DNA from: Pleomorphomonas koreensis DSM 23070
Lineage (GTDB): Bacteria > Pseudomonadota > Alphaproteobacteria > Rhizobiales > Pleomorphomonadaceae
NCBI RefSeq assembly: GCF_000425185.1
Contig: NZ_AULH01000008.1
Span: 62,001 to 126,000, forward strand
Direction: 5' to 3'
Length of the DNA stretch: 64,000 bases
A program made the position numbers and the translations under genes. The notes beneath the pieces are model-generated. The model was given only the letters and a program-made list of their open reading frames with translations, made no database searches and was not told the origin of the DNA. This document shows, one piece after another, positions 25,899-35,378 of this stretch (within the stretch, counting starts at the first letter, position 1; each line of letters opens with the position of its first letter).

Positions 25899-26690
25899 AT
25901 GCCGATCAACGCCTCGATCACCCTCGAAAGCGACGGCCCGTCGTCGGTGAACGGCGACCGCATCCGCCTGCTTGAAGCCGTCGCCCGCGAGGGTAGCATC
26001 TCCGCCGGCGCCAGGGCGGTTGGCATCACCTACAAGGCGGCCTGGGACTGGCTCGACGCGCTCGCCAACCTGTTCGGCCGGCCGATGCTGGAAACCCGCA
26101 CCGGCGGCCGATCGGGCGGCGGCGCCACGCTCACCCCGGCCGGCGCGCGGGTGATCGAAGCCTATCGCCGCATGGAAGCGGAGATGGCTCGCGTGGTACG
26201 CTTGATCGAGCCGGATCTCGCCGGCAGCGGCATTTCTCCCTTCAACCTTGTCTCGGGGTATTTCATGCGCACATCGGCACGCAACGTCCTGCGCGGTACC
26301 ATCCAATCCATCGAGGCCGACGCCCTCACCGCCGACGTCGCCGTCGCGGTGTCGGAGCAGACCACCATCCGCGCGCTGATCACCGCCGCCAGCCTCCGGG
26401 ACCTTGGCCTCGTCGTCGGCCGCGAGGCGATCGTGCTGATCAAGGCGCCCTTCGTGATGATCGCTCCTGGCACCGAGCCGCCGGCCGTCTCGGTGGCCAA
26501 CCGCATCGCCGGCACCGTCTCCCGCATCGAGCTGGGCGCGGTCAACGCCGAGGTGGTGCTCGACGTCGGTGGCGGCAAGTCGATTGCCGCCTCGATCACC
26601 GCCCGCTCGGCCGAGGCTCTGGCGCTCGCCGAAGGCTCTCCCGCCATCGCCCTGTTCGACGCCGCCCACGTCATCATCGCCATCGATTGA
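25899..26690 (+). CDS. modE: ModE-like molybdate-responsive transcriptional regulator
   Basis: A 263-residue regulator: an N-terminal LysR/ModE-type winged helix (RLLEAVAREGSISAGARAVG, then YKAAWDWLDALANL) and two C-terminal TOBE/Mop molybdate-binding repeats (SARNVLRGTIQSI at about 123 and VANRIAGTVSRIELG at about 195). This is the full E. coli ModE layout, in which molybdate binding triggers repression of mod genes. No molybdate transport or cofactor gene is in the window. ATG at 25899 is preceded by GGACGGAG. Confidence 0.93.
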   Translation: MPINASITLESDGPSSVNGDRIRLLEAVAREGSISAGARAVGITYKAAWDWLDALANLFGRPMLETRTGGRSGGGATLTPAGARVIEAYRRMEAEMARVVRLIEPDLAGSGISPFNLVSGYFMRTSARNVLRGTIQSIEADALTADVAVAVSEQTTIRALITAASLRDLGLVVGREAIVLIKAPFVMIAPGTEPPAVSVANRIAGTVSRIELGAVNAEVVLDVGGGKSIAASITARSAEALALAEGSPAIALFDAAHVIIAID

Positions 26691-26834
26691 TACGGCCCCG
26701 GCGCCCTGCGGCAATGGCCGAAACCGGTCGTCGTCGCGTTCCCACGCTCTGGCGGCCAAAGCGCATTGACTGTAGGCTGCGGTTGAATCGATTCTAGGCT
26801 TCGTTGCCAAGCCCCTTCCCCACCGGATCCAAAG

Positions 26835-27986
26835 ATGACCCAAGTCCGCCTGATCATGCTGATCTTTTTCCTGGAGCCGCTCGTCTTCGGCAACTGGCTC
26901 TCGCGCATTCCCGAGGTGCAGGCGGGCCTCGGCCTCAGCCCGGCCCAACTGGCCGTCTCCCTGCTCGGCATGCCGATCGCCAACGTGCTGGTCCTTCCCT
27001 TTGCCGGGCGGATCTGCAATGCGGTCGGCGCCCGCCGGCTGCTGGTCGCCACCTTCGCCGGCATGCTGATGATCCTGATGCTGCCGGGTCTTGCCTTCAA
27101 CATACCGTCGCTGTTCCTGATCCTCGCCTCCTGCGGCGCCCTGCTGGCGCTGGCGGAACTCGCCATGAACGTCGAGGCGGCCCGCATCGAGGAGGAGGCC
27201 GGCCGGCTGATCATGAGCACCTGCCACGGCTTCTGGAGCGTCGGCATCGGCGTCGGCAGCTTCGTCGGCGCCACGCTGGCCACCCTCGGGCTGACCGTGA
27301 CGGAATCGCTGGTGCTGTCGGTGGTCGTCGTGCTGCCGATTGCCGTCTGGGCCGGGCTGCAACTGCCGGCCATCGAGCCGATCAAGCCGGCGGACGACAA
27401 GCCCAAGGCGTCCTTCTTCGCCATTCCGCCCAGGGCGTTGCTGCTGGTCTGCCTGTTCAGCATCGGCTTCGCCGTCACCGAGGGGGCGATGGGCGACTGG
27501 TCGGGCATCTTCCTGCGCGACGAGACCGGCACGCCGACCGCCATGCTCGGCTACGGCTACGCCACCTTCGCCGCGCTGCTGTCGATCGGCCGCTTCCTGG
27601 GCGACACGCTGCGCCTGCGCCTCGGCATGGTGGCGCTGGCCCGGCTGACGGTGTCGATCGCCCTCGGCGGCGCGCTGCTGCTGTCGGTGGCGAGCAGCTT
27701 CTGGATGGGCGCCGTGGCCTTCGGCATGATCGGGCTCGGCATTTCCGTCGCCTTCCCGATGGCGGTCACCGCCGCCACGGCGACGCCCGGCACGCCGGCC
27801 GGCAATGTCGCCATCCTCTCGGCCATCTACGTGCTCGGCTTCCTGACCGGGCCGCTGGTGATCGGCGGCCTTGCCGAGTTCCTCGGCATCCGCGTCGGCC
27901 TGATGTTCCTGATCCCGATGCTGCTGCTCAGCCTGACGCTGACCGGCTCGCTGCGTCCCGGCGACCGCAAGGCCGCCGCCTCCTGA
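26835..27986 (+). CDS. Major facilitator superfamily transporter
   Basis: A 383-residue transporter with about eleven to twelve hydrophobic helices. GNWLSRIPEVQAGLGLSPAQ near the start and the C-terminal FPMAVTAATATPGTPAGNVA resemble the YbjJ-like MFS subgroup. The substrate is unknown. It is on the same strand as modE, 144 bases behind it, and converges with rsmB with two bases between the stops, so transcriptional interference at the ends is possible. Confidence 0.88.
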   Translation: MTQVRLIMLIFFLEPLVFGNWLSRIPEVQAGLGLSPAQLAVSLLGMPIANVLVLPFAGRICNAVGARRLLVATFAGMLMILMLPGLAFNIPSLFLILASCGALLALAELAMNVEAARIEEEAGRLIMSTCHGFWSVGIGVGSFVGATLATLGLTVTESLVLSVVVVLPIAVWAGLQLPAIEPIKPADDKPKASFFAIPPRALLLVCLFSIGFAVTEGAMGDWSGIFLRDETGTPTAMLGYGYATFAALLSIGRFLGDTLRLRLGMVALARLTVSIALGGALLLSVASSFWMGAVAFGMIGLGISVAFPMAVTAATATPGTPAGNVAILSAIYVLGFLTGPLVIGGLAEFLGIRVGLMFLIPMLLLSLTLTGSLRPGDRKAAAS

Positions 27987-27988
27987 CC

Positions 27989-29305
27989 TCAGACCGTCCG
28001 GTTGAGGATGGCGACGAAGAAACCGTCGGTGCCGGTCAAGGCCGGCGTCAGGCGCAGCATCGAGCCGTCACGACCGGCAAGACCCAGGCGGGCGAGATCG
28101 GGCGCTGCCTCGCCGGTCACCGTCGCGAAGGCGGCGGCCGCGTCGCCGAGCGCGAAGGCCGGCGTGCGATCGAGGAAGGCGGCGATCTGCGCCTCGTTCT
28201 CCTCCGGCAGCACCGAGCAGGTGATGTAGACGATGCGGCCTCCGGCCTTCACCAGCCGGACCGCGTTGTCGAGCACCGCCGCCTGCTCTTTCAGGCGAAT
28301 GTCGAGCGCCCCCGGCGCCAGGCGCCACTTGGCGTCCGGCCGGCGGCGCCAGGTGCCGGAGCCGGTGCACGGCGCATCGACCAGCACCAGATCGCTCTTG
28401 CCGGCGAGATCGGCCAGCACATCCTGATCGCGGCGCGGCTCGCGGATCTGGATGTTGCGGCTGCCGGAGCGGTCGATGCGGTCGAGGATGTCGCCGAAGC
28501 GTCGCTTGTCGCTGTCGTAGGCATAGATCTGGCCGTGGTTGCCAAGCGCCGCCGACAATGCCAGCGTCTTGCCGCCGGCGCCGGCACAGAGATCGACGAC
28601 CTGCCGGCCGCCGCCCGTCGCGGCGACCAGCGCGGCGAGCTGGCTGCCCTCGTCCTGCACCTCGAACCAGCCCTTCTTGTAGGCGAGATCGGAGGAGACG
28701 TGGCCGGGCCGCAGGTCGCCGTCGACAGCCGGAATGCGGATGCCGACCGGCGACCAGCGGCAGCGCGTCGCCTTGAGATGATCGAGGCCGGACAGCACCT
28801 GCTCGATGTCGCTTTTCAGCGTGTTGACGCGGAGATCGACGTCGGCGCGGCCGGACAGCGCTTCGCCCTCCTCCACCGCCCGCTCCCCGAAGGCGCGGGC
28901 CAGCGAGGCGGCCAGCCATTCGGGATAATCGCCCTTCACCCAGTCGGGCGCGTCGGCCGGCACGGCCCCGGCGGTCAGCGCGGCGCGCTCGGCATCGGAA
29001 AGCGGCGGCGGCGCGAACTTGTCTTCAGCGAACAGGACATCGAGCGCCGGCACGCTGCGGCCCCAGAGGCGGACGGCAGCGGCCAATGCCAGGGCACGCG
29101 GACTGTCCGAGCCCATGACGGCGGCGAGCGACGCCTTGCGGCGCAGCACGTCGTACACCAGATTGCCGATGGCGCTGCGGTCCTTGGAGCCGGCGAAGCG
29201 GTGGGCGAGGCCCCAGTCCTTCAGCGCGTCCTGCACCGGCCGCCGCGTGCGCTCCACATCGCCCAGCACCTCGATCGCCGCTGCGATCCTGCCGCCGTCT
29301 CTCAT
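27989..29305 (-). CDS. rsmB: RsmB/NOP-family rRNA (cytosine-5) methyltransferase
   Basis: A 438-residue protein with the Sun/RsmB layout: an N-terminal NusB-like part and a C-terminal SAM-dependent methyltransferase. Methylation motifs are visible: DLCAGAGGKTLALSAAL (motif I), DAPCTGSGTWRRRPD (motif IV, releasing Cys) and ITCSVLPEENE (motif VI, catalytic Cys). E. coli RsmB makes m5C967 in 16S rRNA. The gene lies 113 bases behind guaB on the same strand, a neighbourhood seen in other rhizobia. Confidence 0.9.
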   Translation of the reverse strand: MRDGGRIAAAIEVLGDVERTRRPVQDALKDWGLAHRFAGSKDRSAIGNLVYDVLRRKASLAAVMGSDSPRALALAAAVRLWGRSVPALDVLFAEDKFAPPPLSDAERAALTAGAVPADAPDWVKGDYPEWLAASLARAFGERAVEEGEALSGRADVDLRVNTLKSDIEQVLSGLDHLKATRCRWSPVGIRIPAVDGDLRPGHVSSDLAYKKGWFEVQDEGSQLAALVAATGGGRQVVDLCAGAGGKTLALSAALGNHGQIYAYDSDKRRFGDILDRIDRSGSRNIQIREPRRDQDVLADLAGKSDLVLVDAPCTGSGTWRRRPDAKWRLAPGALDIRLKEQAAVLDNAVRLVKAGGRIVYITCSVLPEENEAQIAAFLDRTPAFALGDAAAAFATVTGEAAPDLARLGLAGRDGSMLRLTPALTGTDGFFVAILNRTV

Positions 29306-29355
29306 GGTGGTATCCTTCGGTTGCCCGTCCAGTCACTGCGCCGACATATGAATGA

Positions 29356-29387
29356 GACGGCCGCCGGGAGCAAGCCCGACGGCCGTC
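29356..29387 (-). terminator. Possible GC-rich hairpin after guaB
   Basis: GACGGCC (29356-29362) pairs with GGCCGTC (29381-29387), with CCGGG/CCCG inside. It lies about 30 bases behind the guaB stop, but no T-tract follows on the minus strand, so it may be a processing or weak termination hairpin. Confidence 0.4.
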
Positions 29388-29418
29388 GCATGATTCCAGC
29401 CGATTGCTTTGTCGCGGC

Positions 29419-31035
<1,617 letters not shown>

Positions 31036-31119
31036 CTACCACGGGTGCGGCGTTTGGCAAAGGCAAAAGCGCGACTTTGGTATACTTACGCGAAATCGCT
31101 GACCTGCCACCGGGCACCT

Positions 31120-31203
31120 GACTCAGCGCATGAAGCCGCCGATTCACCCCGTGAAGCAGCGGAATCGCCGTGTGAGGCGGCGGAATCACTTTGTGAGGTC
31201 GTC
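31120..31203. repeat. Four tandem 21-bp degenerate repeats
   Basis: Units 31120-31140, 31141-31161, 31162-31182 and 31183-31203 follow the pattern GA-T/A-TC-5N-GTGA-A/G-GC-N-GC-G/C. The fourth unit contains the stop codon and last codons of the HAD-type gene on the minus strand, and the other three lie behind it. Read on the plus strand the array would encode repeated heptads such as DSPREAA, but no start or ribosome-binding site supports that. Confidence 0.8.
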
Positions 31204-31914
31204 ACCGGAAGCGTTAATGATTTCAATGCGATCCGCCACCTTGCGGATGTGTTCCTCGACGAACAGTCGAGGATGGGCGACCGCCGCCTCGACATGCTCG
31301 TAGCTCCAGGTCAGTTCGTGCGGCACATGAACGGCGAAGGCGCCGGCGGCGAGCGCCGGCAGGATGTCGGAGCGCAGCGAGTTGCCGACCATCAATCCGC
31401 GCTCCGGCCCGTCGCCGCGCGCCGCGAACACGCGGGCATAGGTGGCGTCCGACTTGTCGGAGACGATTTCGACGGCGCGGAACAGCCCGCCGAGGCCGGA
31501 CTGCACGAGCTTGCGCTCCTGGTCGCCGAGGTCGCCCTTGGTGATCAGGAGGAGCGGGTAGCGGTCCGACAGCGCCTCCAGCGTCTCGCGCACCTCCGGC
31601 AGCAGTTCCACCGGCTGGCTCAGCATGTCGCGGCCCATGGCGAGGATGTCGGCCACCACCGCCGGCGCGAGGCGGCCGTCGCTGGCCTCCAGCGCCGTCT
31701 CCATCATCGACAGCATGAAGCCCTTGATGCCGAAGCCGTAGAGCGGAATGTTGCGCTTCTCGACGGCGAACAGCCGGGTCGCCAGCGTCGCCCGGTCGCC
31801 GAAATCGGCGATGAGGTCGAGGAAGCGATCCTCGGTCGCCCGGAAGAAGCGCTCGTTCTGCCAGAGCGTGTCGTCGGCGTCGAAGCCGATGGTGGTGACG
31901 GGTGCCTGCCGCAT
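31186..31914 (-). CDS. HAD superfamily hydrolase (phosphatase, YjjG-like)
   Basis: A 242-residue HAD phosphatase. Motif I is TIGFDADDTLWQ, with the nucleophile and acid/base aspartates; motif II is LLITKGD; motif III/IV is GNSLRSDILPALAAG. The cap region between residues 20 and 105 is helical, as in nucleotidase-like members. The substrate is unknown. The 3' end of the gene falls into an array of four 21-bp repeats, whose last unit supplies the C-terminal codons. It is divergent from mazG, separated by about 150 bases. Confidence 0.88.
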   Translation of the reverse strand: MRQAPVTTIGFDADDTLWQNERFFRATEDRFLDLIADFGDRATLATRLFAVEKRNIPLYGFGIKGFMLSMMETALEASDGRLAPAVVADILAMGRDMLSQPVELLPEVRETLEALSDRYPLLLITKGDLGDQERKLVQSGLGGLFRAVEIVSDKSDATYARVFAARGDGPERGLMVGNSLRSDILPALAAGAFAVHVPHELTWSYEHVEAAVAHPRLFVEEHIRKVADRIEIINASGDDLTK

Positions 31915-32062
31915 GATCTTCCCTTCCCGAAAGCCGTCGCGCCGGCGATCGTCATTATCACCCCGCCCGACGGCCGATCAACGCCGCCGGCCGTCTTTGG
32001 CGTTGACACGGGGGCGAGGCCCGCGCGAAGTCTCGCGCCGACAGAGCAAGGAATCCCCCGCC

Positions 32063-32896
32063 ATGCAGCCCGGCCGCGACATATCCGTCCTGATCGACAT
32101 CATGGCCCGGCTGCGCGACCCGGACGGCGGCTGCGCCTGGGACCGCGAGCAGACGTTCGCGACCATCGCCCCCTACACCATCGAGGAAGCCTACGAGGTG
32201 GCCGAGGCGATCGCCCGCGGCGACCGGCACGACATCTGCGACGAGCTGGGCGACCTCTTGTTGCAGGTGGTGTTCCACGCCCGCATGGCCGAGGAGGAAG
32301 GCGCCTTCGCCTTCCCCGACGTGGTCGAGGCGGTGACGCGCAAGATGATCCGCCGCCATCCGCACGTGTTCGGCCCCGAGGAGGCGCGCACGCCGCATCT
32401 CGTCAAGGGCCTCTGGGAGAAGATCAAGGCCGAGGAGAGGGCCGAGAAGGCGGCGCGCCATGGCGGCGAGTTGCCGAAGGGTTTGCTCGATCAGGTCTCG
32501 GTGGCCATGCCGCCGATGCTGCGGGCGGTGAAATTGCAGCAGAAGGCGGGAACGGTCGGTTTCGACTGGAACGATCCGCGCGCCGTGCTGGCCAAGATCC
32601 GCGAGGAGCTGGACGAGCTGGAGACGGAGCTGGATCGCGCCGATGCCGGGAACACGGAGACGGCCGAGGCGCGGTCGGCCATCGAGGCCGAACTCGGCGA
32701 CGTGCTGTTCGCGCTGGCCAATCTCGGCCGCCATCTCGACATCGATCCGGAGGCGGCGGTGCGGGCGACCAACGAGAAGTTCAGGAAGCGCTTTTCCTAC
32801 ATCGAGCGCAAGCTCGGGGAAGCCGGGCGCCGGCCTGCGGAGGCCACGCTTCAGGAGATGGAAGCGCTCTGGCAGGAAGCCAAGTCCGAGGCCTGA
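32063..32896 (+). CDS. mazG: Nucleoside triphosphate pyrophosphohydrolase MazG
   Basis: A 277-residue all-alpha NTP pyrophosphohydrolase with two MazG domains, which cleaves (d)NTPs to NMPs and tempers stringent or damage signals. The first domain shows EEAYEVAEAIARGD and DICDELGDLLLQVVFHARMA; the second shows REELDELETELDRAD and EAELGDVLFALANLGRHL. ATG at 32063 follows GCAAGGAATC. The long frame upstream of it is not coding. A hairpin at 32917-32940 follows and is shared with the opposing DUF3563 gene. Confidence 0.95.
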   Translation: MQPGRDISVLIDIMARLRDPDGGCAWDREQTFATIAPYTIEEAYEVAEAIARGDRHDICDELGDLLLQVVFHARMAEEEGAFAFPDVVEAVTRKMIRRHPHVFGPEEARTPHLVKGLWEKIKAEERAEKAARHGGELPKGLLDQVSVAMPPMLRAVKLQQKAGTVGFDWNDPRAVLAKIREELDELETELDRADAGNTETAEARSAIEAELGDVLFALANLGRHLDIDPEAAVRATNEKFRKRFSYIERKLGEAGRRPAEATLQEMEALWQEAKSEA

Positions 32897-32910
32897 GGGA
32901 CCGGCCCATA

Positions 32911-32940
32911 AAAGAGAAACCCGGCGCGATGGCCGGGTTT
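32911..32940. terminator. Hairpin terminator shared by mazG and first DUF3563 gene
   Basis: AAACCCGGC (32917-32925) pairs with GCCGGGTTT (32932-32940). On the minus strand the stem is followed by CTCTTTTATG, a proper T-tract for the DUF3563-type gene ending at 33037. On the plus strand the stem itself ends in TTT, so it may also stop mazG transcripts. Confidence 0.8.
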
Positions 32941-33036
32941 CACAATCCTCTCGGGGCCGGACCGTCTTCGAGCTTGCGGCTCGCGGTCCGGGGTAGCTGG
33001 CGGGCGATCCCCATCACGGGATCGACGTGGCGACGA

Positions 33037-33189
33037 TCACAGGGCATTGCGGAACATCCCACGGTCGACGGCGCGCTGGCGGTACTCGAGGTCGATGCGA
33101 TCGGTGGCCTCGTTGAGGTAGGCGAGTTCGCGTTCGGCGGCGGTGGCGGGGCGAAGGGCGCGGGCGGCCTTGCGAAGCTGGGTGAACAT
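33037..33189 (-). CDS. DUF3563-type microprotein, copy 1
   Basis: A 50-residue protein, MFTQLRKAARALRP then ERELAYLNEATDRIDLEYRQ and RAVDRGMFRNAL. The Y-L-N-x-(A/S)-x-D-R-(I/L/V)-(D/E)-L-E core matches the DUF3563 family of unknown function. ATG at 33189 has AAGGAAGAG upstream. Two further copies lie at 33685-33840 and 34138-34299 on the same strand, each as its own transcription unit. The basic N-terminus and acidic centre suggest a small helical protein; no function can be assigned. Confidence 0.85.
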   Translation of the reverse strand: MFTQLRKAARALRPATAAERELAYLNEATDRIDLEYRQRAVDRGMFRNAL

Positions 33190-33521
33190 TTTCTCTTCCT
33201 TTCGATCCACGAACCGCCGGTTTTTCTTCAGGACCCAGCGATCCGTTCCTCTGTCCTGACAACAACGAAGATAATACATTCTGTTCTTGGGACCAGATCG
33301 AATGTTGCATGACGCGCATGCACTCTGCGAATTGGTCTCAAAAGATTTTCTTCAGACGGCTTTCAGAAGCGCTTCATTCGACTTTGCCGGCTGAGAAAAA
33401 ACTTAACCGTCCATTAACCACGATCGACCGTCCCGGCGCCGGCCAAACCGGAGGCGCCGGCCTGAAGCGCGGCGGGCGGAGGCTGACGCGCGGCGCCGGT
33501 GAAAAGCGGCGCCCCGGAACG
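33190..33521. other. Intergenic region between DUF3563 copies 1 and 2
   Basis: About 330 bases. The part 33230-33420 is AT-rich (AACGAAGATAATACATTCTG and CTGAGAAAAAACTTAACCG) and probably holds the promoter of copy 1. The part after 33430 is very GC-rich with several short GGCGCCGG palindromes and no gene. Confidence 0.45.
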
Positions 33522-33557
33522 ACAAAAGCGCCCGGGCGGTCAAGCCATGCGGGCGCT
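33522..33557 (-). terminator. Terminator of DUF3563 copy 2
   Basis: On the minus strand AGCGCCCG pairs with CGGGCGCT (33550-33557 with 33527-33534), followed by TTTTGTCG. The end resembles that of copy 3, pointing to duplication of a whole transcription unit. Confidence 0.85.
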
Positions 33558-33684
33558 GTCGGCAGGTCAGGATATTTCTTGTCGGAGGATCGCGGCCCTG
33601 GGGTTCGCCGGATCGTTCCGTCTTCCCATTTCGCCGGCACATGGCCGCGCCAGCGATTTTCTCGTTTTTCGTCAGAGGCTTCGA

Positions 33685-33840
33685 TCAGAGACCGAGGTTC
33701 CTGTTCCGGCGGAACATGCCACGGTCGATCTCGCGCTGGCGAAGCTCGAGGTCAAGACGGTCACCAGCCTCGTTGAGGTAGGCCGCCTCGCGTTCGGTGA
33801 CGCTGACGGAGCGGAGGGCCTTCTTGAGATTGGCAAACAT
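33685..33840 (-). CDS. DUF3563-type microprotein, copy 2
   Basis: A 51-residue gene, translated by hand: MFANLKKALRSVSV, then TEREAAYLNEAGDRLDLELR and QREIDRGMFRRNRNLGL. It shares the YLNEAxDRxDLE core and the (R/Q)xxDRGMFR end with copies 1 and 3. ATG at 33840 is preceded by AAGAAAGGATGC. It is below common ORF length cut-offs, and a longer frame on the same strand (to 33914) is a shadow. It is monocistronic, with its own terminator about 130 bases downstream. Confidence 0.85.
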   Translation of the reverse strand: MFANLKKALRSVSVTEREAAYLNEAGDRLDLELRQREIDRGMFRRNRNLGL

Positions 33841-34059
33841 AGCTGCATCCTTTCTTTGGGTGCCGCCGGGATCATCCTTGTTCCGGCGTTCGTTTCATTG
33901 CTCTTACGCTTCAAAACATAGCGATTTATCCCGATCGTACCAGTGCTGATAGCGCAAAGCGGCCATGCGCCCGACGAGAATCGACTTGAAGAAGAACTAT
34001 AGTCTTCCTTCAGATAAAGTTTCGATGCAGCGGAATGTGATCAGCATATCCAGAATACG

Positions 34060-34097
34060 ACAAAAGCGCTCCGCCCTGCCGGGCCGGGAGCGCTTTC
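34060..34097 (-). terminator. Terminator of DUF3563 copy 3
   Basis: AAAGCGCTCC (34088-34097 on the minus strand) pairs with GGAGCGCTTT (34064-34073), followed by TTGTCG. It lies about 40 bases behind the stop of copy 3. Confidence 0.88.
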
Positions 34098-34137
34098 CGC
34101 GTCGCGGGTGATGTCGTCGGCCGTCGCCGATGCCGGC

Positions 34138-34299
34138 TCAGAGGCCGTAGGGAGGACGGCGGAACAGGCCGCGGTCGATCTCGCGCTGGCGGTACTCCAG
34201 CTCGACGCGGTCGCCGGCGGTGTTCAGGTAGTGCAGCTCACGCTCCTCGGGAGTGACAACGTGCAGGGCGCGAGCGACCTTCTTCAGCGGACCAAACAT
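34138..34299 (-). CDS. DUF3563-type microprotein, copy 3
   Basis: A 53-residue protein: MFGPLKKVARALHVV, then TPEERELHYLNTAGDRVELE and YRQREIDRGLFRRPPYGL. It is the closest of the three to the general family pattern. ATG at 34299; a GAGAG and a GAAAG lie upstream. The terminator at 34060-34097 belongs to it. Paralogues are at 33685-33840 and 33037-33189 on the same strand; the spacing is 297 and 495 bases, so they are separate units. Confidence 0.85.
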   Translation of the reverse strand: MFGPLKKVARALHVVTPEERELHYLNTAGDRVELEYRQREIDRGLFRRPPYGL

Positions 34300-34484
34300 G
34301 ACTTTCAATTCTCTCGACGATACGGACCGGCGACGATCCCGGCACCGCCGGACATCCGGCCGCCGCGTCGCCTCGCCCCTCATATAGACTTTCGTCGTAG
34401 TGTCGCCAACACCGCTTTCGCAGGGCAGCCATGCGAAGGCCCTGGAATCGCGTCACAATTTCTTCATGAGCTTTTCAGGCAAAT

Positions 34485-35378
34485 TTAATTGGCCGGCGTT
34501 GCCTTGGCGACACCGGCAATCGGGCGTGGCGCCGCCGCCGGCTCAGCCGGCTCAGCCGGCGCATCGATCACCTTGCCGTCCTCGATCACCATGCCGTCGT
34601 AGGACGGCAGCACGCCGGCCGGCAACTCCCCGGCAAGCGTGCGGTAGTCGAGATCGTGATGCATGTGGGTGATGATGATGGTACCGGCGCCGATACGGCG
34701 GCCGGCCTCGATCGCCTGATCCACCGAGAAGTGGCTGACGTGCGGCCGGTAACGCAGCGCATCGACAATGAACACGTCGACACCGGCGATCAGCGGCCAG
34801 GTTTCGTCGGGAATGGCGCTGACGTCGGAGGAATAGGCGAGATCGCCGAAGCGGTAGCCCATGCTGTGGATCTCGCCGTGCACCTGCTTGTAGGGCAACA
34901 CCTCGATCGGTCCGCCCTTGCCGTCGATGGTGAACGCCTGGCCGGCGACGACGCGATGCTCGATGACGATGGGCGGATAGCCGGAGCCGACCGGCGTTGC
35001 GAAACAATAGCCGAAGGCTTCCTTGAGGCGGGCCGCCGTGTCCTCGTCGGCATAGACCGGCACGCGATGGCCGCTGTTGTGGAAGAACTGCCGCAACTCG
35101 TCGATGCCGTGGATGTGGTCGGCGTGCGAATGGGTGTAGAGCACCGCGTCGGCCTCGCCGACGCCGGCCCGCAGCACCTGCTCGCGGAAATCCGGGCCGG
35201 TATCGACGATGATGCGGGTGACGCCGCCGTCCCCGCCGATCCGCTCGACCATCAGCGACGAACGGAGACGGCGGTTGCGCGGCTCGCCCGGATCGCAGGC
35301 GCCCCAGTCGTTGCCGATGCGCGGCACGCCGGGCGAGGCACCGCAACCGAGCACGGTGAAGCGCATGCGGGCGGTCAT
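34485..35378 (-). CDS. MBL-fold hydrolase, PhnP-like phosphodiesterase
   Basis: A 297-residue metallo-beta-lactamase-fold protein. The family start RFTVLGCGASPGVPRIG, the motif DTGPDFREQ and the metal motif LYTHSHADHIHGIDELR (near residue 85), with later MHHD, match the PhnP/cyclic phosphodiesterase group. The C-terminal tail (APAEPAEPAAAPRP) is low-complexity. ATG at 35378 overlaps the tatD stop by four bases (ATGA), so tatD and this gene are coupled, as in other alphaproteobacteria. The substrate is unknown. Confidence 0.9.
   Translation of the reverse strand: MTARMRFTVLGCGASPGVPRIGNDWGACDPGEPRNRRLRSSLMVERIGGDGGVTRIIVDTGPDFREQVLRAGVGEADAVLYTHSHADHIHGIDELRQFFHNSGHRVPVYADEDTAARLKEAFGYCFATPVGSGYPPIVIEHRVVAGQAFTIDGKGGPIEVLPYKQVHGEIHSMGYRFGDLAYSSDVSAIPDETWPLIAGVDVFIVDALRYRPHVSHFSVDQAIEAGRRIGAGTIIITHMHHDLDYRTLAGELPAGVLPSYDGMVIEDGKVIDAPAEPAEPAAAPRPIAGVAKATPAN

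Noticed and set aside
23721-26690. 989-residue plus-strand frame spanning beta-CASP gene, trmO antisense and modE
   Set aside because: Only the last 263 codons (modE-like) are real.
31120-31203. Possible CRISPR or coding heptad repeat
   Set aside because: Contiguous units without spacers; no start or ribosome-binding site for the plus-strand frame.
33672-33914. 80-residue minus-strand frame over DUF3563 copy 2
   Set aside because: Wrong frame; the real 51-residue gene is 33685-33840.
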